Part shown: positions 34,935-43,978 of the stretch, one piece after another
How the letters are laid out: the number at the start of each line of letters is the position of its first letter
Position numbering within the stretch: position 1 is the first letter of the stretch
Assembly (NCBI RefSeq): GCF_003340475.1
Contig: NZ_QBKA01000002.1
Span: forward strand, 2,489,501-2,553,500
Length of the DNA stretch: 64,000 nt
Direction of reading: 5' to 3'
DNA from: Alteripontixanthobacter maritimus
Lineage (GTDB): Bacteria; Pseudomonadota; Alphaproteobacteria; Sphingomonadales; Sphingomonadaceae
Notes under the pieces: model-generated
What the model saw: the letters and a program-made list of their open reading frames with translations, nothing else
Database searches by the model: none
Told to the model about the DNA's origin: nothing
Position numbers and translations under genes: made by a program

Positions 34935-35981
34935 ATGAAGACCTCCCAGAAGGATTTCGCAGGCGCGGCCCCGCGTGCGGCAAAAGAGGCGAACATCTTC
35001 TTCTTTTGCGGTCCCGATGAAGCGGGGGCGTCGGCGGCGGCGGCGCGCATCCACGAACTCCTGCCCGACCCCGGCGAGCGGGTGGATATGAGCGGTGGGG
35101 ATCTCAGGAAAGATCCGGTCAGGCTGGGCGACGAGGCGCGATCCTCGTCCTTGTTCGGCGACACCCGCCACATCTATGTCCGCGCCAATGGCGAGGAGGC
35201 GCATGATGCGGTGAAGCTGTTGGTCGATGGCGTGGACCAGGGGTTGGGTGCGGCCTGTCCGGTGCTGATCGTGGCGACGTCCGCCACCGACAAATCCCGC
35301 ACGGCCAAGCTGTTGCTGAAGCGCAAGGATGCGCTGGTGGGCATGTTCTACCCGCCCGAACTGCCTGCCGTAGCCGCGCAAATCCGGCAAATGGGCGATG
35401 CCGCCGGAGTGCGCCTTAATGGCGATCTGGGGGAGCGCATTGCGCGCGGCGCGGGCCTCGACGTGCGACTGGCGCAGTCGGAAGTAACCAAGCTCGCGCT
35501 ATATCTCGATGCCAGTGTGGAATCGCCAAAGCCCGCCGATGCCGCAGATCTGGAAGCGATCGGCGCGGCGACGGAAGAGGACGGCTTCATGCCGCTCGTC
35601 AATGCGGTGCTGTCGGGCGAAACGGCCAAGCTACCCGGTGAATTGCGGCGGATGCGGGAAGTTTCGTTGAACCCCGTCGGGCTGCTGCTGGCGTTCGAAC
35701 GGCGTACGGCACAGTTGGCGCAGATCGCGGGTAAAATCCGCAGCGAGCGAGATATCTCCGGCGTGCTGCAAAACGAACAGCAGGCGCGCCGGGTGTTCTG
35801 GAAGGACCGCCGCGATCTCGACAACCAGCTGCGCTGCTGGAATTCCGAAGCCAAGCTTTCGCGGCTGGTGGAACGGCTGATGCAATTGCACCGCGCGCTC
35901 CTGTCCAACAACCAGTCGGCAGAAGTGCTGCTGTCGCAGGGTCTGGCGGAAATCGCCCGCGCTGCCCGCGTCAGGCGCTAG
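34935..35981 (+). CDS. holA: DNA polymerase III subunit delta
   Basis: Part of the clamp loader that opens the sliding clamp during replication. The 348 residues match HolA: an N-terminal ATPase-like domain without a usable Walker A (FFFCGPDEAGASAAAARIHE), LLIVATSATDKSRTAKLLLK-type second block (VLIVATSATDKSRTAKLLLK), the middle domain with EDGFMPLVNAVLSGE, and a C-terminal collar domain with RVFWKDRRDLDNQLRCW and LVERLMQLHRALLSN. It is the last gene of the leuS run and converges with lptA 8 bp away; no terminator was seen between them. Confidence 0.93.
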   Translation: MKTSQKDFAGAAPRAAKEANIFFFCGPDEAGASAAAARIHELLPDPGERVDMSGGDLRKDPVRLGDEARSSSLFGDTRHIYVRANGEEAHDAVKLLVDGVDQGLGAACPVLIVATSATDKSRTAKLLLKRKDALVGMFYPPELPAVAAQIRQMGDAAGVRLNGDLGERIARGAGLDVRLAQSEVTKLALYLDASVESPKPADAADLEAIGAATEEDGFMPLVNAVLSGETAKLPGELRRMREVSLNPVGLLLAFERRTAQLAQIAGKIRSERDISGVLQNEQQARRVFWKDRRDLDNQLRCWNSEAKLSRLVERLMQLHRALLSNNQSAEVLLSQGLAEIARAARVRR

Positions 35982-35989
35982 CCCAAGGC

Positions 35990-36568
35990 CTAGTTCCGGT
36001 CGGGAACGGAGAACGTGCCGGTGACGCGTCCGCTGCCATTGTCCCGCACCGTCCCGTCTTCACCGGTCACGCTGCTGGAACCGCCCGCACGCCCGTCGAC
36101 GCTGGAAATACCGGTCCTGAGATCAATGGTGAGGCGTCCGCCATTCAGCGTGTCGCCACCACGGCGCAGGCGCACATTGCCCGCCATGGTGATGATGCGG
36201 CGGTTGAAATCATACACGGCCACGTTCCCGCTCGCCGCCTCGCTGCCGCGCGTAACCGTCACCCCGCCGGTGGCAAGGATGCGCTGGATCGAAAGACCGC
36301 CCGCATCGGAATAGTTCACCACCGTGCGCGGTGCGCGCAGCCGCAATCCGGCCTGGGTAATGTCCACCCCGCCCGACAGCACGACGCGGTTCTGCCGGTC
36401 CTGCAATTCGATCCGGTCGGCGGCGTAGGAAACGGGCGCGTTGGAGTTATGCCCGCCGATCGCCTGCGCGCTCAACTGGATACCGCCCAGCATGATCGCC
36501 GTTGCGACGAAGCCGATGGCGGCGTTCCGACAGGCCGTGCGCGAAGGCGGGAAAGACACAGGTTTCAT
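35990..36568 (-). CDS. lptA: LptA/OstA family LPS transport periplasmic protein
   Basis: The periplasmic bridge protein in LPS export. The 192 residues have an N-terminal signal (AIGFVATAIMLGGIQLSAQA) followed by the OstA beta-jellyroll: SYAADRIELQDRQNRVVLSG, VDITQAGLRLRAPRTVV, MAGNVRLRRGGDTLNGGRLT and a Gly/Ser-rich tail. Its ATG shares one base with the lptC stop. LptB, which usually follows, is not here; holA converges instead. Confidence 0.9.
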   Translation of the reverse strand: MKPVSFPPSRTACRNAAIGFVATAIMLGGIQLSAQAIGGHNSNAPVSYAADRIELQDRQNRVVLSGGVDITQAGLRLRAPRTVVNYSDAGGLSIQRILATGGVTVTRGSEAASGNVAVYDFNRRIITMAGNVRLRRGGDTLNGGRLTIDLRTGISSVDGRAGGSSSVTGEDGTVRDNGSGRVTGTFSVPDRN

Positions 36569-37284
36569 CAGGGCATCCTCAACTTACCGGGCACCATGCG
36601 CAACCGCGCATTCCCGTCGAGCAATATGGTTCGCGCGTTCAGATCGGCGCGGATGGCGTCGGCGGAAAATGTGCCTGCGGGAATCGCACCCTCCACGCCT
36701 CGGCTGCCGACCATACGCTTGTCTGCCAGATCGACAGACACGCCGCGCGCGACCATCGAATAACCGTCGGCAGCGGTCAGCCGGACAGGACCGACGGCGG
36801 CCACCGTATCCTCGTCGATATCGAACGAACCGCCTTGCGCGGTCAGGCGGGCGGGACCTTCGGGCAGGATGATCCGCGCCACCAGTTCGCGCATCCGCAC
36901 GATCCCTTCGGCGGAAGATTTCTGCACCGCTTCCCCCGCCATCAGGGAGAACGGCTGACCCTTGGTATCGGAACCGCGATAGGTGGCGTTGTCCACCCGT
37001 AGGCGCTCGTCGATGATGGCAACCTTGTTGCGGTCTAGCAGGAAGCTGACTTCTCCGCGCGGAGTGAGCGGAGTGACCACCATTAACGCCGCCACCACAC
37101 CCACGCCCATCGGCAGCGCTGCACCCAGGAACCGCACTACCTTATCGTGAAAGCCGCCGGGCGTGGCGAAATGCTGGCGCGCATTGCGCAGTTCTGCCGC
37201 CGCGCGCGTTTCATGCGCTTCCAGCTCGGTAGCTGTGAACTCGGCGCTGGGCATCTCGGCCGTGGCGGTGGAGAGATCGTTCAT
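36568..37284 (-). CDS. lptC: LPS export ABC transporter periplasmic protein LptC
   Basis: Connects the LptBFG transporter to LptA. One N-terminal transmembrane span (FLGAALPMGVGVVAALMVVT, about residues 50-70) is preceded by a rather long cytoplasmic stretch of about 45 residues. The periplasmic beta-jellyroll (LDRNKVAIIDERLRVDNATY, AARITLPEGP-like ARIILPEGPARLTAQGGSFD, GMNAIRADLNARTILLDG-like region) ends GNARLRMVPGK. At 238 aa it is somewhat long for the family because of the N-terminal extension. It is coupled to lptA and lies 25 bp after the RNase D-like gene. Confidence 0.88.
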   Translation of the reverse strand: MNDLSTATAEMPSAEFTATELEAHETRAAAELRNARQHFATPGGFHDKVVRFLGAALPMGVGVVAALMVVTPLTPRGEVSFLLDRNKVAIIDERLRVDNATYRGSDTKGQPFSLMAGEAVQKSSAEGIVRMRELVARIILPEGPARLTAQGGSFDIDEDTVAAVGPVRLTAADGYSMVARGVSVDLADKRMVGSRGVEGAIPAGTFSADAIRADLNARTILLDGNARLRMVPGKLRMP

Positions 37285-37309
37285 CGCGATGGCTGTGCGC
37301 TTGCCCGCA

Positions 37310-37927
37310 TTACATATGGCTGAAGATGTCGTGCTCGGCCCAACCGGCGATATCCAGCCGGGCGCGTGCAGGGAGGAAGTCGAAACAGGCCTGCGCCATT
37401 TCGGTGCGGCCTTCGCGTTCCAGCCGCACTTCCAGGATGTCCCGCATCCGGTGGAGGAAACGCACGTCCGATGCGGCGTAATCCTGCTGTGCCGGGGTCA
37501 GCGTATCTGCGCCCCAATCGCTCGATTGCTGCGCCTTGGACATATCCTCGCCCAGCAATTCCTGCACCAGGTTCTTCAGGCCGTGGCGGTCGGTATAGGT
37601 GCGCGTCAGCTTGCTGGCGATCTTGGTGCAGAATACCGGCGCGGCCATCACGCCTAGATAGTGTTCGATCGCGGCGAGATCGAACCGGGCGAAGTGATAC
37701 AGCTTCACCCGGTCAGGATCGGCCAGCACCGCCTTCAGATTGGGCGCATCGTAAGCGCTGTCGTTCTTGAACCGCACGAGGTGTTCATCGCCCCCGCCAT
37801 CCGAAATCTGCACCACGCAGAGCCGGTCGCGCGTGGTGACGAGGCCCATGGTTTCGGTATCGACGGCGACAGGACCATCGGCGAGCGCGCCTGCGGGCAG
37901 GTCTTCTTCATGAAAGTATACGGTCAT
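37310..37927 (-). CDS. Ribonuclease D-like 3'-5' exonuclease
   Basis: A short (205 aa) DEDD-type exonuclease consisting of only the catalytic domain; E. coli RNase D (about 375 aa) has added HRDC domains that are absent here. Exonuclease motifs: VAVDTETMGL (DE), LYHFARFDLAAIEHYLG (D), and the terminal QQDYAASDVRFLH (YxxxD). The start MTVYFHEED at 37925-37927 is standard for this alphaproteobacterial subfamily; the frame is open further upstream. It heads the rnd-lptC-lptA unit. It is divergent from ung by about 110 bp. Confidence 0.9.
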   Translation of the reverse strand: MTVYFHEEDLPAGALADGPVAVDTETMGLVTTRDRLCVVQISDGGGDEHLVRFKNDSAYDAPNLKAVLADPDRVKLYHFARFDLAAIEHYLGVMAAPVFCTKIASKLTRTYTDRHGLKNLVQELLGEDMSKAQQSSDWGADTLTPAQQDYAASDVRFLHRMRDILEVRLEREGRTEMAQACFDFLPARARLDIAGWAEHDIFSHM

Positions 37928-38037
37928 AGGCGGCGGTGTGTAGGCGTATTGCAGGCAAACGGGAAGGGCGCGCGGCGCGGGTTTTTTTCGTGACGGCCCT
38001 CTCGACTTCGCGCGGCGCAGGCGACACATGGCGGTGT

Positions 38038-38733
38038 ATGCTGGACACCGTTCCCGAATGCTGGCGCGACGCGCTTGCCCCTTCGTTTGAAAGCCCCCAC
38101 GCGGCTGCGCTAGAACAACGCCTGCAAGCCGATAGCGATCGGGGGAAGACGATATACCCCCCGCCGCATCAGCGATTCCGCGCGCTCGAATTGACACCGC
38201 CTGATGCGGTGAAGGCGGTGATCCTGGGGCAGGACCCCTATCATGGCGAGGGGCAGGCTCATGGTCTCGCCTTCTCGGTCCCCGCCGGGGTGAAGCTACC
38301 GCCGTCGCTGCGCAACATTTACCGCGAACTGGCGGACGATATCAGCGTGGTGCGATCCGATGGCAATCTGGACGGCTGGGCAAGGGAAGGCGTGCTGTTG
38401 CTTAACACGGCGCTGACGGTCGAGGCAGGACGAGCCGGAAGCCACGCAAAGGCAGGCTGGTCCGCAATTACCGATGCCATTGTGGCGAGCGTAGCCAAAC
38501 GCGCGGACCCCGCCGTCTTCATTCTATGGGGCAGCCAAGCGCAGGCCAAGGCGCAGCATATCGATGGTCTGCGATCCGAACCGGGCGATGGAACGCCGCA
38601 TCTGGTCCTCACCGCGCCGCACCCCAGCCCGCTTTCGGCCTATCGCGGGTTTTTCGGCTCGCAGCCGTTCAGTAGGACGAATGTGTTTCTGGAAGCCAGC
38701 GGTCGCGGGGCGATCGATTGGGCGGCGGCTTGA
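38038..38733 (+). CDS. ung: Uracil-DNA glycosylase, family 1
   Basis: Excises uracil from DNA after cytosine deamination or dUTP incorporation. The 231 residues carry the water-activating motif GQDPYHGEGQAHGLAFSVP (catalytic Asp), the GWAREGVLLLNTALTVE block, FILWGSQAQAK and the minor-groove loop HPSPLSAYRGFFG. The start is placed at MLDTVPECW; the frame is open further upstream but without recognisable homology. It is divergent from the RNase D-like gene. Confidence 0.95.
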   Translation: MLDTVPECWRDALAPSFESPHAAALEQRLQADSDRGKTIYPPPHQRFRALELTPPDAVKAVILGQDPYHGEGQAHGLAFSVPAGVKLPPSLRNIYRELADDISVVRSDGNLDGWAREGVLLLNTALTVEAGRAGSHAKAGWSAITDAIVASVAKRADPAVFILWGSQAQAKAQHIDGLRSEPGDGTPHLVLTAPHPSPLSAYRGFFGSQPFSRTNVFLEASGRGAIDWAAA

Positions 38734-38802
38734 TCCCCGAGTCATCCGCGCTGCCAACCCGACCAACGGCGTAGATGAACCGATAAAAGCCGGTTCCGCC
38801 TC

Positions 38803-38830
38803 TTGGCTTGGCAAAAGCTGCTGCTATAGT
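38803..38830 (+). promoter_or_regulatory. Predicted sigma70-type promoter of the efflux operon
   Basis: TTGGCT (38803-38808) and TATAGT (38825-38830) are separated by 16 bp, about 100 bp before the outer-membrane-factor ATG. A small inverted repeat, GAACCG-N8-CGGTTC (38777-38796), lies just upstream and could bind a regulator. No regulator gene is adjacent. Confidence 0.4.
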
Positions 38831-38932
38831 CGAGTAAGACACTGCTTCGCGGCCGGGTCTCGATACGGGCCTTACCGGTTTGTTTCGACAAGACTATCAG
38901 GGGCGGCAGTGCAATAAGGGGGATGGGACCAA

Positions 38933-40465
38933 ATGCTGGGGCGAATTACCGGCACTTCTATACAACAGGCTCCGCGCCGGTTCCGGGTGACTGGCACATT
39001 GGCGCTTGCTTCGTCCCTTTCCGTCCTTTCCGCGTGTACTGCGCCGCTGGCGCTGGAAGCACCGCGGCCCGCAGTATCGGTGCCGGCAGCCTGGCAGCAG
39101 GCCGATCCGGCACCGCTTACAATCGATCTGGTCGATTACTGGCGTTTGCTGGACGATCCGCTGATCGACCGTTTCGTGGCGCAATCGATTACCGCCAACC
39201 GCGAACTTGCCGCTGCTGCGGCGCGCGTGGCGCAATCGCGCAGCGCGGTGCGTCAGGCGCGTGCGAGCTATCTGCCGCAGGTCGATGCGTCGGGCGGCGT
39301 GCGGCGCGACTTCGGTGATTTCGCTTCCGACGAACTCAACTTTTCGCTCGGCGGGGATGTCAGTTGGGAAGCAGACATCTTCGGCCGCGTTGATTACGCC
39401 GTTGCAGCTTCGGAAGCGGAGCTGGCGGGGTCCGGCTTTGCATTGGCTGACCTGCAACGGTTGATCGTGGGGCAGGTCGCGCAGACTACCATTTCCGCGC
39501 GCGCTTCGGCGATCCGGCTGGCGATTGCGCGCGACACGCTGGCGATCCAGGACGAGAACCTGCAGATCGCGCGCTGGCGGCGCGAAGCCGGGCTCGTATC
39601 CAGCCTGGATGTGGAACAGGCGCGCAGCCAGCGCGCCCAGACGGCCGCTACCATCCCGGCCATCGAAAGCGATCTGGCCAGCAGCGCGAATGCGATTTCC
39701 ACGCTGATCGGTGAGGCACCCGGCCCGGTGCTCGCGTTGCTTGAGGATGCCGCGACAATTCCCCTGCCGCCTGCCGGGTTCGGCTTCGACGCACCTGCCG
39801 AAATCCTGCGCCGTCGTCCCGATGTACGCCGTGCGGAAACCGCCTTGCTGGCGGACACGGCACGGCTGGGTCTGGCGCGCACACAATTGCTGCCGCTGGT
39901 ACAACTGACCGGCAATATCGGCGCTGCCTTCACTAATCCGTCCAACCTGTTCGACATCATAACCGGCGGGCTGTTCGCAGGCGTCCGGCAGCTGGTGTTC
40001 GATGGTGGGCGCACCCGCGCACAGATCGACGGCGCGGAGGCGGCCGCCGGGGCTTCGCTGGCCGGGTGGGAGCAATCCATTCTCGGTGCGCTGGAAGATG
40101 TCGAAAGCGCCGCTGTGGCATTGCGCGCCGCGCGCGAACGCGTTGTCATTTTTAATGAGGCACTGGACGCGGGCCGAAACGCCGCTCTGCTTGCGCGCAG
40201 CCAGTATCAGGCCGGGCTGATCGATTTCCAGACCCTGCTTACAGCGGAAAATCAGTTGCTGGGCGCGCGCAACGCATTGGTAGCGAGCGAAGCGGACCGC
40301 GCGGCTGCATTCGTCCGGCTGACGCAGGCGCTGGGCGGCGGCTGGACTCCTGCCGATTTGCAAAGGGCCGATTTACAGGACGCCGGGGTTCCGGATGCCG
40401 ACCTGTCCGATGCACCGCTGATAGCTGACGACGTGACGCCCATGGGCGAAAGGATCGAAGAATGA
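38933..40465 (+). CDS. Efflux outer-membrane factor, NodT/TolC-type lipoprotein
   Basis: The outer-membrane channel of a tripartite efflux pump. It has a lipoprotein signal ending LSVLSACTAP, then two OEP repeats: PLIDRFVAQSITANRELAAA starts the first, and FDAPAEILRRRPDVRRAETA, the NodT hallmark, the second. Long periplasmic helices contain AQSRSAVRQARASYLPQVDA and DAGRNAALLARSQYQAGLID. A C-terminal tail of about 40 residues with short acidic repeats (ADLQRADLQDAGVPDADLSD) resembles pentapeptide-like spacing. GGGGGATGGG precedes the ATG. Its end overlaps the next gene by 4 bases; the four genes form one operon. Confidence 0.93.
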   Translation: MLGRITGTSIQQAPRRFRVTGTLALASSLSVLSACTAPLALEAPRPAVSVPAAWQQADPAPLTIDLVDYWRLLDDPLIDRFVAQSITANRELAAAAARVAQSRSAVRQARASYLPQVDASGGVRRDFGDFASDELNFSLGGDVSWEADIFGRVDYAVAASEAELAGSGFALADLQRLIVGQVAQTTISARASAIRLAIARDTLAIQDENLQIARWRREAGLVSSLDVEQARSQRAQTAATIPAIESDLASSANAISTLIGEAPGPVLALLEDAATIPLPPAGFGFDAPAEILRRRPDVRRAETALLADTARLGLARTQLLPLVQLTGNIGAAFTNPSNLFDIITGGLFAGVRQLVFDGGRTRAQIDGAEAAAGASLAGWEQSILGALEDVESAAVALRAARERVVIFNEALDAGRNAALLARSQYQAGLIDFQTLLTAENQLLGARNALVASEADRAAAFVRLTQALGGGWTPADLQRADLQDAGVPDADLSDAPLIADDVTPMGERIEE

Positions 40466-41811
40466 CCGAGGCAAATGTTTCCGGCACGGCCAGCAGTACC
40501 GGGGCAACACCCCGGACCGGCAATCCGGATCCCGCCCAGATCGACGAGTTCCTGGGTGCGAAACCGCGTCCGTGGTGGCGCCGGTGGATGAAGGTGTGGC
40601 TGCCGGTCTTGGTGCTCGTCATTCTGGCACTGTCGGTTTCCCAATGCATGGGCGGTGACGAGCAGCCTGAATACATTACCGATGATGTGGTGGCTCGCAG
40701 TCTCGACCTTACCGTCAGCGCGACCGGCAATCTGCGCCCGACCAACCAGGTCGATATCGGGTCCGAAGTTTCCGGCCGGGTCGACCGCGTGCTGGTGGAT
40801 GTGAACGACCGTGTGGCACGCGGTCAGGTGCTGGCCCAGATCAACACCGATGTCATCGGCGATCAGGTGACGCAAGGCCGGGCGAACGTGAACGCCGCTC
40901 GTGCCCAGCTCAACCAGGCAGGGGCCACGCTGGATGTGGAACGTGCGCAATTGGCGCGCCTGCGCAACGTGTACGAGGCATCGGGCGGCAAGGTTCCGTC
41001 CCAGACCGAGCTCGAACAGGCAGAGGCCGCAGTGAAACGCAGCGCCGCCGCAGTCGCTTCTGCGCGGGCCAACATCACTTCCGCCGAGGCGCAACTGTCG
41101 TCCTCTGTCACCAGCCGCAACCGGGCGGTAATCCGTTCGCCGGTATCGGGTGTTGTGCTGGCGCGGCAGGTCGAACCTGGTCAGACTGTGGTTGCCAGCT
41201 TCAACACGCCCAACCTGTTCATTATCGCCGAAGACCTCGCAGCCATGCAGCTGCGGGTGGAAATCGACGAGGCGGATGTCGGTCAGGTCGAGGAGGGCCA
41301 GAAGGCGACTTTCACTGTCGATGCGTATCCCGGCCGCCGTTTTCCTGCGGTGGTCGAGCGGGTCGATCAGGCCAGCAGCAACACCGGCTCCCAAACCGGG
41401 CAGGCGACACCGGGTGCCAATTCGGTGGTCAGTTACGAAGCGCGGCTGGCGGTGACCAATTCCGAAGGGCTACTGCGCCCCGGCATGACGGCCACGGCCA
41501 CTATCGCCACGCAGAGCACCGGCAAGAAGATGCTGGTGCCCAACGGCGCGCTGCGGTTCGATCCGGACGAGGAAGTCGATACGGGCGGCGGTAGTGCGCT
41601 GAATGTCGAAGTGGGTCTGGAACAGCAGGAACAGCAGGCCTCCATCGGCGTCGGCAGCAAGCAGCGCGTCCATGTGCTGAAAGATGACGGCACACTGGAA
41701 GCGATCGACGTCATAACCGGGCAGACCGACGGACGGATGACCGTGGTGACGTCCAGCGCCCTGGAACCGGGCATGAAGGTCGTAACCGGCGTCGGGGCGA
41801 AAACCGAGTGA
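40462..41811 (+). CDS. MacA-like periplasmic adaptor subunit
   Basis: The membrane-fusion protein linking the permease to the outer-membrane channel. A cytoplasmic N-terminus of about 50 residues precedes a single span (VWLPVLVLVILALSVSQCMG). Next come the first half of the barrel-sandwich lipoyl domain (DIGSEVSGRVDRVLVDVNDR), an alpha-hairpin of alternating Ala/Gln-rich helices (VNAARAQLNQAGATLDVERA), the second lipoyl half (RSPVSGVVLARQVEPGQTV) and a beta-barrel (QLRVEIDEADVGQVEEGQKA). The C-terminal membrane-proximal domain includes a Gln-rich loop (EQQEQQAS). 449 aa, slightly longer than MacA. Overlaps at both ends show coupled translation. Confidence 0.92.
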   Translation: MTEANVSGTASSTGATPRTGNPDPAQIDEFLGAKPRPWWRRWMKVWLPVLVLVILALSVSQCMGGDEQPEYITDDVVARSLDLTVSATGNLRPTNQVDIGSEVSGRVDRVLVDVNDRVARGQVLAQINTDVIGDQVTQGRANVNAARAQLNQAGATLDVERAQLARLRNVYEASGGKVPSQTELEQAEAAVKRSAAAVASARANITSAEAQLSSSVTSRNRAVIRSPVSGVVLARQVEPGQTVVASFNTPNLFIIAEDLAAMQLRVEIDEADVGQVEEGQKATFTVDAYPGRRFPAVVERVDQASSNTGSQTGQATPGANSVVSYEARLAVTNSEGLLRPGMTATATIATQSTGKKMLVPNGALRFDPDEEVDTGGGSALNVEVGLEQQEQQASIGVGSKQRVHVLKDDGTLEAIDVITGQTDGRMTVVTSSALEPGMKVVTGVGAKTE

Positions 41812-42680
41812 GCCGCAAACCGTTTCCTTTTTCTCAAGGCGTACCGGGTTTCAAGCCGGACGAGATCGACGACCGGCGCGAGGACGCGCGCGAGAATGCT
41901 CCCGAAGCGGGAAGCGAAGGCGCTTCGCCCGGTTTTGCGCCTTGCGAAGACGCGCCGCTTATAGAAATGGAAGGGATTACCAAGACTTTCGGTGAAGGAG
42001 AGGCCGCGTTCCAGGCGCTTCGCGGGGTAGATCTCGAAATTCAGCGCGGCGATTTCGTGGCGGTCATGGGCCCATCCGGTTCCGGCAAATCCACCACGAT
42101 GAACATCCTCGGCTGCCTCGACGTACCGACCACAGGCATATTCAAGTTTCGCGGAGTGCAGGTGCAGGCGCTCAATCCGGATCAGCGATCCTTGTTGCGT
42201 CGGCGCTATCTCGGTTTCGTGTTTCAGGGCTTCAACCTGCTGTCGCGGACAAGTGCGCTGGAGAATGTGGAACTGCCACTGCTGTATCGCGGGGAAACCA
42301 AGGCGCAGCGGCGCGAAGCCGGGCTGCACGCTCTGGACCAGGTGGGACTCGTGCCATGGGCCGACCACACTCCGGCGGAACTTTCGGGCGGCCAGCAACA
42401 GCGTGTTGCCATCGCCCGCGCGCTCGTGACGCAGCCTGACGTACTGCTGGCAGACGAACCGACGGGGAACCTCGACACCGAACGCTCGATCGAAATCATG
42501 GAACTTCTCACCCGTCTCAATTCCGAAGGCATCACCGTGTTGATGGTGACGCACGAGGAGGAAATGGCCGAGTTTGCCCGCACCATCGTGCATTTCCGCG
42601 ACGGTATCGTGGAACGGATCGAGAGCGGTACGCGCGTGGCCGGTGCGCCACTTGCCCCCGCGGCAGGAGCGTCTGCCTGA
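41808..42680 (+). CDS. MacB-type ABC transporter ATP-binding protein
   Basis: The nucleotide-binding subunit. It starts with GTG inside the adaptor's stop codon. Residues 1-50 are a hydrophilic extension not usual in the family; the ATPase starts near MEGITKTFGEGEAAFQALRG. Walker A is GPSGSGKST (about 89-97), the Q-loop lies in GFVFQGFNLL, the signature is LSGGQQQR (about 192) and Walker B VLLADEPTGNLD. A conserved His switch follows (VTHEEE). It belongs to the LolD/MacB subfamily that drives periplasmic mechanotransmission rather than transmembrane passage. E. coli MacB fuses this to the permease; here they are separate genes. Confidence 0.93.
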   Translation: MSRKPFPFSQGVPGFKPDEIDDRREDARENAPEAGSEGASPGFAPCEDAPLIEMEGITKTFGEGEAAFQALRGVDLEIQRGDFVAVMGPSGSGKSTTMNILGCLDVPTTGIFKFRGVQVQALNPDQRSLLRRRYLGFVFQGFNLLSRTSALENVELPLLYRGETKAQRREAGLHALDQVGLVPWADHTPAELSGGQQQRVAIARALVTQPDVLLADEPTGNLDTERSIEIMELLTRLNSEGITVLMVTHEEEMAEFARTIVHFRDGIVERIESGTRVAGAPLAPAAGASA

Positions 42681-43885
42681 TGTTCGGCATGTTCGGCGCC
42701 ACCCTGCTATTGTCCCTGCGCGAGATACGCCGCCATCTTATGCGCTCGTTCCTGACGACGCTGGGGATCATAATCGGCGTCGCTTCGGTCATCACTATGG
42801 TCACGCTAGGCAACGGCGCGACCGCATCCATTCAGCAGCAGATCAGCTCGCTCGGCTCCAACGTATTCATTGTCTTCCCCGTACCATCCGAAAGCGGGGT
42901 GCGGCGTCCATTCGACCAAAGCGATGTCGATGCGGTCGCCAGCCAGATCGCGGGCGTGGTGGATGCCGCCGGCAGCACGTCTGCCCCGGCCACCGCGTTT
43001 CACAACGGGCAGGATTGGTCGACCAAGGTCGATGGCGCCGACACGGCATTCTTGCGGGCGCAATCGATCGAAGTCCTCGATGGGCGTCCGTTTACGACCG
43101 AAGAGGAAACCTCCGGCAAGAATGTCTGCTTGCTTGGCCCCAAGGTCGTCGAAGCAATTTTTGTTCCTGGCACCAGTCCGGTGGGCGAACGGATGCGCGT
43201 CAACAACGTGTCCTGCACGGTTGTCGGAACGCTGGAAGAACGCGGGCAGGGCGGCGGCGGTACGGATGACGACAATGTCGTCATGATGCCGCTGAAGACT
43301 GTGCAGCGACGTTTCGTCGGCAGTGACGATATCCAGTATTTCGTAATCAAGTATGACGATGCCTATGCCAGCAGCACCATCCAGGCGTCACTCGTGGAAC
43401 TGCTCCGCGAACGCCGGCTGTTGCAGGAAGGGATCGACAACGACTTCAACGTGATCGACACCGCGCAGGTCAATGACGCGCTAGGCGCGGCGACCGGAGT
43501 GTTGACGCTGATGGTCGCCATGATTGCCGGGATCAGCCTGCTGGTGGGCGGTATCGGGATCATGAACATCATGCTGGTTTCGGTCACGGAACGGACCCGC
43601 GAAATCGGCATCCGGCTGGCGATTGGCGCGTTGGCACGGGAGGTTCGGCTGCAATTTCTGACCGAAGCGGTGGTGTTGTGCTGTTTTGGCGGACTGGTGG
43701 GCATCGCGCTGGGGTTCGTTTTCTCGGTCGCTGCGTCGGCTGCGCTGGAATGGGACTTCATTTTCGATCCCGCGATCAACATCCTCAGCTTCGTGTTTTC
43801 GGCCTTCATGGGCATCGTGTTCGGCTACTATCCGGCACGAAGGGCATCGAAACTCGATCCGATCGATGCGCTGCGCCACGAATAG
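42680..43885 (+). CDS. MacB-type ABC transporter permease (FtsX fold)
   Basis: The membrane subunit, with the MacB/FtsX layout of four helices and a large periplasmic domain. TM1 lies at about residues 22-45 (SFLTTLGIIIGVASVITMVT). A MacB periplasmic core of about 200 residues follows (SSLGSNVFIVFPVPSESG, FVIKYDDAYASSTIQAS). Three C-terminal helices contain the conserved GGIGIMNIMLVSVTERTREI, AIGALAREVRLQFLTEA and FGYYPARRASKLDPIDALRH. It starts on the last base of the ATPase stop codon and closes the operon. Confidence 0.94.
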   Translation: MFGMFGATLLLSLREIRRHLMRSFLTTLGIIIGVASVITMVTLGNGATASIQQQISSLGSNVFIVFPVPSESGVRRPFDQSDVDAVASQIAGVVDAAGSTSAPATAFHNGQDWSTKVDGADTAFLRAQSIEVLDGRPFTTEEETSGKNVCLLGPKVVEAIFVPGTSPVGERMRVNNVSCTVVGTLEERGQGGGGTDDDNVVMMPLKTVQRRFVGSDDIQYFVIKYDDAYASSTIQASLVELLRERRLLQEGIDNDFNVIDTAQVNDALGAATGVLTLMVAMIAGISLLVGGIGIMNIMLVSVTERTREIGIRLAIGALAREVRLQFLTEAVVLCCFGGLVGIALGFVFSVAASAALEWDFIFDPAINILSFVFSAFMGIVFGYYPARRASKLDPIDALRHE

Positions 43886-43978
43886 GTGCATTAATTAACC
43901 AAGGCATATCAACGCCTGCGGGAAGTGCACCCGTCATACTTACCACATGTTAACTGTCTTTCTCCTATCGCAGCCTCG

